DNA from: a virus
DNA length: 34,887 nucleotides
Reading direction: 5' to 3' (one strand)
IMG/VR virus record: IMGVR_UViG_3300033153_002866
Location: 1 to 34,887 of that record
The number at the start of each line of letters is the position of its first letter. Within the stretch, counting starts at the first letter, position 1. A model generated the notes under the pieces. That model worked only from the letters and a program-made list of their open reading frames with translations, did not search any database and was not told the DNA's origin. This document shows positions 1-5,397 of this stretch, in pieces. Both the position numbers and the translations under genes were made by a program.

Positions 1-330
1 ATGGGAGCCTTGTATCTACCTCGACCATTAAGGTCAACTCTTAACTGCTTGTGTTCTCCGGGCATCGGTACGCTTATAGCGTGCTATGACACTCTATTTT
101 CTGCTTAACGTTTAAATTTCCGTTTGGACGCTCTCCAAACTCTGAGATTATTTAATGGAGTCTCATACTCTCGGTACTTAACAGTGATAATTCTAAAGGG
201 GGGGTAGTTCATAAAAGAAGAGTATGCAAACTATCTTCTGATATATCCTTTAACCAATCCGAAAATTGGTGACAGTTTGCATACTGGTTAAAAGATACTT
301 ATTCGTTATTATATCATAATTAATATAAAA
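1..330. other. Non-coding structured region at window start
   Basis: No convincing gene with a ribosome site is present. Several inverted repeats are visible: a perfect 7-bp hairpin at 122-128/134-140, a 4-bp hairpin at 23-26/32-35, and a perfect 12-bp inverted repeat at 221-232/274-285. Inside the loop of the 12-bp stem, TTTAACC (249-255) can pair with GGTTAAA (286-292) outside it, which gives an H-type pseudoknot. A run of seven G lies at 198-204. If the genome is circular, this block joins 34730-34887 to form about 0.5 kb of leader upstream of the minus-strand genes that begin at 34729. That continuity is an inference. Confidence 0.45.
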
Positions 331-331
331 T

Positions 332-362
332 GCCAAACTGCTTCTGCGAGAGGCTGTTTGGC
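332..362 (-). terminator. Intrinsic-type terminator of the 376-1008 operon
   Basis: A near-perfect hairpin: outer arms GCCAAAC/GTTTGGC (332-338/356-362), one T-T mismatch, then an inner 6-bp stem (with one G-U pair) and a 3-nt loop. Read on the minus strand it is followed by ATTTTATATT, a modest U-rich tail, and it starts 14 nt past the stop codon of the 376-624 gene. The plus-strand flank is G-rich, so minus-strand termination fits better. Confidence 0.65.
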
Positions 363-375
363 TGAGGGGTTCATT

Positions 376-624
376 CTACTCTTTTTTGGGTTGGTTGTCA
401 AGTTTAGGCTTGAATTTGTTGTGATAAAATTGTGAACACTCCATACACTCGTCTGGGCATGGTTTGTATGTGCAATTCTCACAAGTTCTGCTTTCAAAAT
501 CATCGTAGATCTTATCTATTAAATCATCATGTAATGCTCTGATACTAACATGATTGGACCATCTTAGTTGTGGGTTTTCATGTTCCTTTTCCCACATGAA
601 ATTATGTGCTTCTTTTTTTGTCAT
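376..624 (-). CDS. Small Cys-rich (zinc-ribbon-like) phage protein, copy 1
   Basis: 82 aa. Cysteines cluster as CENC, then C and C, and a final CMEC in the second half, the pattern of a small zinc-binding fold. The N-terminal MTKKEA and the block IYDDF-x5-CENCTY match the 80-aa protein at 28928-29170 (MTREEA, IYDDL-x5-CGNCKY), so the two genes look like paralogues. The start is supported by AAGGAG a few bases upstream. It is the last gene of a minus-strand operon, just before the hairpin terminator. Function unknown. Confidence 0.75.
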   Translation of the reverse strand: MTKKEAHNFMWEKEHENPQLRWSNHVSIRALHDDLIDKIYDDFESRTCENCTYKPCPDECMECSQFYHNKFKPKLDNQPKKE

Positions 625-634
625 CTCATTCTCC

Positions 635-754
635 TTATGGTATTAAATAATCGCTCATCGTGTGAATAATCGTGTCTTTGGTTTCGTCTGTCTGGTTAAT
701 CGTGTAGACGTATAGAGTAGCCATTATTAGTATGGCGGTTAGGATTTGTTTCAT
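635..754 (-). CDS. Tiny single-pass membrane protein
   Basis: A 39-aa reading frame. The first 20 residues (ILTAILIMATLYVY core) form one hydrophobic helix, followed by a polar Asp/Thr-rich tail. Its ATG overlaps the stop of the upstream gene as ATGA (751-754), the usual sign of translational coupling in this genome, and an AAGGA-type site lies within the end of that gene. It could be an inner-membrane modifier such as a superinfection-exclusion peptide, but nothing in the sequence proves a role. Confidence 0.6.
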   Translation of the reverse strand: MKQILTAILIMATLYVYTINQTDETKDTIIHTMSDYLIP

Positions 755-1008
755 TTTTTATCCTTTTTTCTTTGATCTTCATAATCTTTCTGAGCATTGT
801 CACCCCATTCTTTTAAAACATCAGGTAGTTCTTCTTTCTTTTCTCTCCTCTCTTGCTTTTTGATAATCCTTAGACTCTCTCGTATCATTGTGGTTCTAAT
901 GAACTCTGATGTTGTATCTCCCTCTATTAGAGCCGCCTTTTTGATTGTGTCACTCTCTGACCTCTTGCCCTTACAAGCAATTATCACATCTCTTTTTTCT
1001 ACTTCCAT
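751..1008 (-). CDS. Ribbon-helix-helix DNA-binding protein (probable regulator)
   Basis: 85 aa. Residues about 5-50 have the Arc/MetJ layout: a short strand, then a helix around SESDTIKKAALIEG, a turn TTSEFIR typical of RHH/DUF1778 antitoxin-like proteins, and a second helix. The C-terminal 35 residues are highly charged. RHH proteins bind operators as dimers of dimers. This gene sits directly downstream of a consensus promoter that overlaps a 32-bp inverted repeat (1052-1083), so autoregulation and control of the divergent transcript are likely. The start has AAGGA upstream. No toxin partner is recognisable next to it. Confidence 0.75.
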   Translation of the reverse strand: MEVEKRDVIIACKGKRSESDTIKKAALIEGDTTSEFIRTTMIRESLRIIKKQERREKKEELPDVLKEWGDNAQKDYEDQRKKDKK

Positions 1009-1036
1009 TCTATTCCTTTTTATTAAATTATTCCAT

Positions 1037-1065
1037 ATTATAGCACGTTGTGGTTAAACTGTCAA
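1037..1065 (-). promoter_or_regulatory. Consensus sigma-70 promoter for the RHH operon
   Basis: On the minus strand TTGACA (1065-1060), a 17-nt spacer and TATAAT (1042-1037) are a perfect match to the bacterial housekeeping promoter. The start site would fall near 1030, about 20 nt before the ATG at 1008. Confidence 0.85.
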
Positions 1066-1083
1066 GCATACAATGGTTTAACC
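1052..1083. promoter_or_regulatory. Inverted-repeat operator between divergent transcripts
   Basis: Perfect 8-bp arms GGTTAAAC (1052-1059) and GTTTAACC (1076-1083) flank the -35 box of the leftward promoter. A second inverted repeat, AACCT-7-AGGTT, spans 1079-1095 and covers a rightward TATAAT. Arms of this kind are typical binding sites for dimeric repressors. The RHH protein encoded next door is the obvious candidate, by inference from position. Confidence 0.6.
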
Positions 1084-1089
1084 TATAAT
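1084..1089 (+). promoter_or_regulatory. Rightward -10 box (candidate)
   Basis: A perfect TATAAT on the plus strand between the two arms of the smaller inverted repeat. No good -35 is seen at 16-18 nt, so it may need activation. It would start RNA near 1096, at the left edge of the structured RNA region. Confidence 0.4.
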
Positions 1090-1095
1090 TAAGGT

Positions 1096-1640
1096 TAGAT
1101 TTGATAAACTGCTCTTAGAAGTTAATTTAGCTTCTGTGTTCTTTGAGTTTTTTATGAAGTGGTGCGGTGCTGAAAGTAGAAGCACTCTAGAGTCAAGGTA
1201 CGTCCGGCGTCGCGGTTGACTAAGTAGTATGACGAACTACAAAGAAACGTAGCAGGTTAACAACTGCCACCACTTCTCCGAGAGCTTTTATAAGTGGTGT
1301 AGAGAGTTAAAGGTTTTAAAATAGTGCGAATAGGTGGGCAAGTATGGCTTAGGCTGCAACCCCACGTAAACCTGACTATAAGGTAGTATGTGCCTAAGCA
1401 GAACCCTTCACTAAAAAGTCGCATTCATATATGTATGGATACTACACCACCTATAAGAGTTAAAATGCTCACTTGAGGGATAAGGTTTCCTCCTTCGGCT
1501 GACTACCTACAGCCGCCTTATCTCTCTAGTGAGCATTTGCTCAAGGTGTGTGACCTTATCACACTAACAATTAGTTTTCGTGAGGGTGATTGATGGTATC
1601 TTCCATCCTCTTCATTAAAGCTAGAAAGATACCAAAGGAT
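1096..1640 (+). ncRNA. Large structured RNA (unassigned class) or very long leader
   Basis: About 550 nt with no credible ORF but dense pairing. (a) A 9-bp helix 1156-1164/1268-1276 closes a junction holding four hairpins (1167-1171/1181-1185; 1191-1196/1216-1221; 1224-1228/1236-1240; 1252-1255/1264-1267). (b) A helix of about 19 bp, 1284-1302/1442-1460, has one mismatch. (c) Inside it are crossing helices: 1311-1316/1368-1373, 1323-1329/1419-1425, 1334-1338/1361-1365 and 1347-1354/1392-1399. (d) A three-tier hairpin has an 11-bp base 1463-1473/1528-1538, a 10-bp stem 1476-1485/1516-1525 and a 6-bp cap 1496-1501/1510-1515. Size, multi-way junctions and pseudoknots recall the ornate large phage RNAs (GOLLD, ROOL), but I see no diagnostic motif of either. 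No terminator precedes the gene at 1646, so it could also be that operon's leader. Confidence 0.55.
1592..1633 (+). promoter_or_regulatory. Mutually exclusive hairpins before the 1646 gene
   Basis: GATGG/CCATC (1592-1596/1603-1607) and the 8-bp GGTATCTT/AAGATACC (1595-1602/1626-1633) share bases and cannot form together. The larger stem ends a few bases before the AAAGGAT ribosome site of the gene at 1646, so the choice could affect its translation. Confidence 0.4.
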
Positions 1641-1645
1641 TAAAG

Positions 1646-1930
1646 ATGAAAAGAAGAAAATTTAAGAAGATTATGAATGGAATCAGAAAAACACAAACTT
1701 CTTTAAGAGTAGGACAAACTTTAACGGTTGTTAGGTGGAAAGTGCCATTAGCAGATGGGATAAGATTTGACCAGTCTTTTATTGGAGACGAACTTGAACT
1801 AGTAGCTATTGATTATCCGTTTGTAAAGGTCAGACTTTCAAGTGTTGGACTAGAGGGATATATTAAAACCTTAAGTATGGATAAAGTTGAATTGAAAATA
1901 TTAGATAAAAATTTTGTGAACATAAAATAA
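1646..1930 (+). CDS. Hypothetical basic protein, first gene of the rightward operon
   Basis: 94 aa. It starts with a strongly basic helix (MKRRKFKK), followed by a mostly beta-strand stretch with alternating hydrophobic residues (about 20-90). AAGGAT lies at good spacing upstream. It follows the large structured RNA directly. No family recognised; a small nucleic-acid-binding beta-barrel is possible from its composition only. Confidence 0.65.
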   Translation: MKRRKFKKIMNGIRKTQTSLRVGQTLTVVRWKVPLADGIRFDQSFIGDELELVAIDYPFVKVRLSSVGLEGYIKTLSMDKVELKILDKNFVNIK

Positions 1931-1940
1931 AGGAGACGTT

Positions 1941-2006
1941 ATGAAAACAGAAGTACTAAACAGAGCTATTGCTTTAGGAATTACAACACAGGAGGATTTA
2001 AAATGA
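1941..2006 (+). CDS. 21-codon leader-type ORF coupled to the AP2 gene
   Basis: ATG preceded by AAAGGAGA with good spacing. It encodes 21 residues (MKTEVLNRAIALG, ending QEDLK) and stops at TGA overlapping the next ATG (ATGA, 2003-2006). The ribosome site of the next gene, AGGAGG, lies inside its last codons, so it probably works by translational coupling. It may also be a genuine microprotein. Confidence 0.45.
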   Translation: MKTEVLNRAIALGITTQEDLK

Positions 2007-2587
2007 AAAGGTTAGTGCATGGATATGGCATAAATGATGCTGATTATTTAGTTAAGCCTATCATTAAAGGGAAAAGAAGAAAGTGTCCATATTATGAGAG
2101 GTGGACAAATATGCTGTCAAGGGCATATTCTCCCATATACCATGAAAAACAACCAACATATAGGGATGTAACGGTTTGTGATGAGTGGAAAAGTTTTATG
2201 TCGTTCAGGAGATGGATGATTAAACAAGATTGGCAAAAAAAAGAATTAGACAAAGACATTCTTTTTCCAAATAATAGGGTTTATTCCCCAAGCACTTGTG
2301 TTTTTGTCTCCAGAGAAGTAAATGCGTTGTTTGCAAAAGGGAAAACAGTAAAAAGCAAATATAAAATAGGGGTAAGTTTCCACAACAATAGTGGCAAATT
2401 TAGGTCTCGCATAAATATTCATGGGAAAGAGAATTCGCTTGGTTATTACGATACAGAGAATGATGCCAATCAAGCATATTTAATTGCAAAAGCAAATCAT
2501 ATTAAAACATTCTATCCTATAGTTTCAAAAAAAATAAAAAGTGGTCTAAAAAGACATGTAAAAATAATAAAAAAGGAACTATTATGA
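2003..2587 (+). CDS. HNH-like/AP2-domain phage protein
   Basis: 194 aa, basic. The first about 115 residues match the common phage family with the pattern YERWTNMLSRAY, TYRDVTVCDEWKSF, then YSPSTCVFV, often found with HNH/homing-endonuclease domains. I do not see a complete HNH triad. Residues about 120-170 are an AP2 DNA-binding domain: YKIGVSFHNNSGKFRSRI, GKENSLGYYDTENDANQAY. Such genes are frequently mobile within phage genomes. Coupled to the upstream mini-ORF and overlapping the next gene by ATGA. DNA binding is well supported; nuclease activity is uncertain. Confidence 0.8.
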   Translation: MKRLVHGYGINDADYLVKPIIKGKRRKCPYYERWTNMLSRAYSPIYHEKQPTYRDVTVCDEWKSFMSFRRWMIKQDWQKKELDKDILFPNNRVYSPSTCVFVSREVNALFAKGKTVKSKYKIGVSFHNNSGKFRSRINIHGKENSLGYYDTENDANQAYLIAKANHIKTFYPIVSKKIKSGLKRHVKIIKKELL

Positions 2588-2808
2588 AACCAAGTGAACT
2601 TATTATGAAAGCAACCAAGTCAGGTTGTGAGACAATCACGGATTATGTAGCATGGGCGTATGCTCAAGGGCAGAAAGATACCTATGATGAGGTGTTGAGA
2701 GATATGAAGAGGGTTGAAGGTGATAAAAAAGAAGATGATCTAGATTTTCTAAAGCCTGATTGGACGCCAAAAAGTGTAACACATTATACAAATAAGGATA
2801 AATCATGA
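2584..2808 (+). CDS. Hypothetical acidic small protein
   Basis: 74 aa, overlapping both neighbours by ATGA. A helical N-terminus is followed by an acidic region (KKEDDLDF) and a basic end. No family recognised. Its place immediately before ERF suggests an accessory early function. Confidence 0.6.
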   Translation: MKPSELIMKATKSGCETITDYVAWAYAQGQKDTYDEVLRDMKRVEGDKKEDDLDFLKPDWTPKSVTHYTNKDKS

Positions 2809-3209
2809 GTTTACAGCAAATACAAGAGAAGCTGAATGCTCCAAAAGATTTATTTAATAAATTTGCAGGTTTTAAATATAGAAGTGCTGAGAGTATTTTA
2901 CAGGCACTAAAACCACTACTTGCAGAGCATAAGTATTCCCTAGTGATTAGTGATGCTTTAGAGCTTATAGGAGACAGATACTACGTTAAGGCTACGTCTT
3001 GTCTATATGATGATAAAATGACTCTTATAGCACAAGCTAGTGCTTATGCAAGAGAAGAGTTAATGCTTAAAGGTCAACAGTCCTCACAAATTACAGGAGG
3101 TACAAGCTCTTATGCTCGTAAAATGATACGAAAGATGCTGATAGCCACGATAATAGTGAAGCACCAAAAGCAAAGACCGCAACAATACTTATCAACGCTA
3201 AACAAATAG
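2805..3209 (+). CDS. erf: ERF-family single-strand annealing protein, truncated by frameshift
   Basis: 134 aa as read. Residues 1-106 are a clear ERF (essential recombination function) core: LNAPKDLFNKFAGFKYRSAE, then LKPLLAEHKY, YYVKATS, AYARE and QITGGTSSYARK. In this family SSYARK is normally followed by a segment like YALNGLFxIDDTKDAD. Here that segment is missing and reading shifts at about 3120, giving a nonsense tail that ends at 3209. The expected continuation (NDTKDADSHDN and a long C-terminus) lies in another frame at 3122-3352. This is either a true loss of function, since annealing proteins act as oligomers needing the core, or an assembly deletion of about 28 nt. Confidence 0.8.
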   Translation: MSLQQIQEKLNAPKDLFNKFAGFKYRSAESILQALKPLLAEHKYSLVISDALELIGDRYYVKATSCLYDDKMTLIAQASAYAREELMLKGQQSSQITGGTSSYARKMIRKMLIATIIVKHQKQRPQQYLSTLNK

Positions 3210-3352
3210 CAGACATATCCACACTTGCGAATGAAGTTGGGTTAACTGTTCCACAGGTTTGTACTGCATGGACGATAAAAAGTTTAGCTGAACTTCACGC
3301 TGACAATTACGATAAAATGATTGAATGGCTGAATAGTCAAAGGAAAGCATAA
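3122..3352 (+). pseudogene. Out-of-frame C-terminal part of ERF
   Basis: Open frame of 76 codons plus stop with no start. It begins directly after a TAA and reads NDTKDADSHDNSEAPKAKT, then an apparently intact C-terminal domain (LTVPQVCTAWTIKSLAELHADNYDKMIEWLNSQ). KDAD is the expected family continuation of the upstream ERF frame, and the stop overlaps the next ATG as TAATG, as in normal operon neighbours. This shows that the two pieces once formed a single gene of roughly 190-200 residues. Confidence 0.75.
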
Positions 3353-3531
3353 TGAGTGATTTTGTAGGACTTTCTGGAGAAGAAGCTCTTGAAAAAACAC
3401 AAGAGGAAATGTATGAGGAGTTAGAAGTTTTACTTGAAAAGTTCAGAGAGGATGTGAAATCTATAGCTAAGAGAGAGCATTATGATTTAATAGATGATGC
3501 AAAGGAATATGCTAAGGATAACTTATGGTAA
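3352..3531 (+). CDS. Hypothetical acidic coiled-coil protein
   Basis: 59 aa. Residues about 10-55 are heptad-like and strongly acidic (EEALEKTQEEMYEELEVLLEKF). Starts at TAATG overlapping the ERF stop and ends inside the next gene. No family recognised; possibly a small DNA mimic or adaptor, by composition only. Confidence 0.6.
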   Translation: MSDFVGLSGEEALEKTQEEMYEELEVLLEKFREDVKSIAKREHYDLIDDAKEYAKDNLW

Positions 3532-3713
3532 GAACACCAACTCAACAAAAGTACATAGACGATCAAAAACGCTCTATGAAGGCAAGAGCATTAGCTTTGG
3601 GAGAAAAGACCACTACAGGGCAATATGATGCGTTCTGTAGAGGTAAATCTACAGATAACACACACAACTATGACAAGCAGGAAATAAATAGTTGGATGGA
3701 AGGAGATTTGTAA
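3525..3713 (+). CDS. Hypothetical small basic protein
   Basis: 62 aa, Lys/Arg/Gln-rich (MVRTPTQQKYIDDQKRSMKA). Overlaps the previous gene by 7 nt and shares one base of its stop with the next ATG. No family recognised. Confidence 0.55.
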   Translation: MVRTPTQQKYIDDQKRSMKARALALGEKTTTGQYDAFCRGKSTDNTHNYDKQEINSWMEGDL

Positions 3714-4255
3714 TGAAAATAATAAACAATAGCAATGTATGGTACTTACTTGACGACTCAAAAGAAGAAATAGTATTGACCCCACTTGATATAACCAAGG
3801 TCTATAGTGTCACTAAACAATCACAGACAGTTAGGACGCTACAAGCAAACAAAGCCTTGCATAAATACTATTCACTTACCGCAATAGCTCTAAATGATGC
3901 AGGATATTCAGTCCAGCACGTTTTGAACAGAAAGCGTGACAAAAAGATAGAAGAAGTAATGAATTGGCTTTATGAAAAACTAAATAGTGATTTGATACTA
4001 AAAGTAAAAGAAAAGATATTAGGGCATAGTGATGTAAAAATATCATGGACAGGGGAAAATGTTAAAAATCTTCTATGGAGAACATTTCAAAAGGCTTTAG
4101 TGGATAAAGAGTCCACTACTCAAATAAGCTCTAAAGATATTGATATAATATATAAAGAGCTTGACAAATATCTTACAGTATCTTACGGCATAGAGTCGAT
4201 TGATTTCCCAAGTGCGGAAAGTATGATATTTCAGCAAAACCATAAGGATAAATAA
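3713..4255 (+). CDS. NinB/Orf-like recombination protein
   Basis: 180 aa from the ATG at 3713, chosen because AAGGAGAT lies just upstream; the longer frame from 3692 has no ribosome site. The pattern RTLQANKALHKYYSLTAIALNDAGY, then WTGENVKNLLWRTFQKAL and KESTTQISSKDI, with a closing FPS, is that of the lambda NinB/Orf family. In lambda Orf helps load annealing proteins onto SSB-coated DNA. Its neighbours ERF and NinG, and SSB elsewhere in the window, fit that role. Assignment is by pattern recognition without alignment. Confidence 0.65.
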   Translation: MKIINNSNVWYLLDDSKEEIVLTPLDITKVYSVTKQSQTVRTLQANKALHKYYSLTAIALNDAGYSVQHVLNRKRDKKIEEVMNWLYEKLNSDLILKVKEKILGHSDVKISWTGENVKNLLWRTFQKALVDKESTTQISSKDIDIIYKELDKYLTVSYGIESIDFPSAESMIFQQNHKDK

Positions 4256-4425
4256 TGATAAGATTTTTAAGATGGATATTTTGGGGAGATGCTCATCTTC
4301 ATAAGTGGAAGATTATTAAAGAGATTAATATGATAAATAAGGAAGAAACTAGCCAGTGGATTAGGTACACGCTTCAATGTGAACATTGTGGAGATTTAAA
4401 ATTTAAAAATAGTAGTGGTATTTGA
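4255..4425 (+). CDS. Small Cys-pair protein
   Basis: 56 aa. A Trp-rich amphipathic N-terminus (MIRFLRWIFWGDAHLHKW) is followed by a single CEHCG zinc-knuckle half-site near residues 42-46. Starts as TAATG overlapping the NinB-like stop. Function unknown; one of several tiny Cys-motif proteins in this genome. Confidence 0.55.
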   Translation: MIRFLRWIFWGDAHLHKWKIIKEINMINKEETSQWIRYTLQCEHCGDLKFKNSSGI

Positions 4426-4436
4426 AAGGATAAATA

Positions 4437-4583
4437 ATGGAAATAATACTAATAACCCTAATGATTGTCGGTGTGATGTTAATACCCACACAAAAGAAGC
4501 ACGTCAAAAATGACAAATACAAAGATGAGGTTATCCAATATATTAACGGAAAGCCTATGATTATTGATTTAAGGGATAAGTGA
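4437..4583 (+). CDS. Tiny single-pass membrane protein
   Basis: 48 aa. Residues 2-16 are hydrophobic (EIILITLMIVGVMLIP), then a basic cytoplasmic-type tail. AAGGA lies upstream at good spacing; the stop TGA overlaps the next ATG (TGATG). Function unknown. Confidence 0.55.
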   Translation: MEIILITLMIVGVMLIPTQKKHVKNDKYKDEVIQYINGKPMIIDLRDK

Positions 4584-4792
4584 TGCTTTTAGTAAAAATG
4601 AAAGACCCTGAAGAGTGTCAAGGCATGGACGCAGAAATGGAAAAACTTATCCCGGTAGACAGGCATATCATACTAAGAATAAGCGATAGACGAGAGGATT
4701 TATACTATACAGTTGGTACATATCTTTTTACACATATTAATATGGAATGGGTAGATGAGGTTGTTTTTGAAGCCGTGAAGGATAAAGTATGA
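4583..4792 (+). CDS. Hypothetical small protein
   Basis: 69 aa from ATG 4583 (TGATG overlap). A GTG start one codon earlier at 4580 is possible. Acidic with a central basic strand (DRHIILRISDRRED). No family recognised. Its stop overlaps the NinG-like start by ATGA. Confidence 0.55.
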   Translation: MLLVKMKDPEECQGMDAEMEKLIPVDRHIILRISDRREDLYYTVGTYLFTHINMEWVDEVVFEAVKDKV

Positions 4793-5364
4793 ATATTAGT
4801 AAAGCAGATCAACTCTCCACAAAGCGATACAGAAAACGAAAATGCAAAACATGTAAAGAGTATTTCCGTCCAGAGAATGAAGGTCAATTAATTTGCATGA
4901 ACGCAGAATGTGCTATTCCTTTTGCCAAAGAGGTAATAGCCAAAGAGAACAGGAAGGCTGCCAAAAAATCAAGACAAAATACAATCTTTAAGCTAAAGAG
5001 AAGAGCAGAAATAGCGTGCAATAGGTACATAGTCAAAAGAGACCAAGGTTATCCATGTATATCTTGTGGCTATATTTGGGTATCTCCTAACGTAGGACGC
5101 GGACAACAAGCAGGGCACTGGAAGTCAGTAGGTGAAAGACAAGACCTTAGATACAATGAGGATAATATACATTTACAGTGCGATCGTTGCAACCTTCATA
5201 AAGGCGGTGGCATTCATCCAGGGTACAGACCTAATCTAGTCAAGAGAGTAGGGCTTGAAAAGGTTGAGCAATTAGAGAGCAATAATGTACCACGAAAGTA
5301 CAGTGAAGATGATCTCAGAGAGATCACGAAACACTATAAGCAGAAAAAGGAAATGTTGATATAA
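4789..5364 (+). CDS. ninG: NinG/Rap-like recombination endonuclease
   Basis: 191 aa, basic. An N-terminal zinc site (C19, C22, C36, C41) is followed by a Lys-rich helix. A second site has CISCG (C90, C93), QAGHW with H110, then NIHLQCDRCN (H128, C131, C134). This order is typical of lambda NinG (Rap), which cuts D-loops and Holliday-type branched DNA and promotes focused recombination. Last gene of the rightward operon, facing the tailspike gene across about 33 nt. No strong terminator is seen in that gap. Confidence 0.85.
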   Translation: MNISKADQLSTKRYRKRKCKTCKEYFRPENEGQLICMNAECAIPFAKEVIAKENRKAAKKSRQNTIFKLKRRAEIACNRYIVKRDQGYPCISCGYIWVSPNVGRGQQAGHWKSVGERQDLRYNEDNIHLQCDRCNLHKGGGIHPGYRPNLVKRVGLEKVEQLESNNVPRKYSEDDLREITKHYKQKKEMLI

Positions 5365-5397
5365 ATTAATTTCTTATTAACATTAACAATTTTTATG

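Noticed and set aside
1-108. 35-codon plus-strand ORF at the window start
   Set aside because: The ATG is the first base of the window so no ribosome site can be judged, and the frame overlaps hairpin-forming sequence with no coding character.
309-503. 64-codon plus-strand ORF
   Set aside because: It runs through the terminator hairpin and is antisense to the better supported Cys-rich gene at 376-624.
1156-1276. tRNA-like cloverleaf (9-bp closing stem with four hairpins)
   Set aside because: Closing stem is too long, there is no recognisable T-loop (TTC), no CCA-ready end and no plausible anticodon arm geometry.
1284-1460. Group I intron core
   Set aside because: ACTA and TAGT pair locally across a 5-nt loop, without the P3/P8 segment that must lie between the two strands of P7; no flanking exon gene is interrupted.
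3117-3130. Programmed -1 frameshift to restore ERF
   Set aside because: Only a run of four A is present, no X-XXY-YYZ heptamer, and even a -1 slip would leave the conserved residues after SSYARK missing.
5365-5397. Bidirectional terminator between the convergent NinG and tailspike genes
   Set aside because: Only AT-rich repeats with a 5-bp AACAT/ATGTT stem and a long loop; no GC-containing stem followed by a T-tract.
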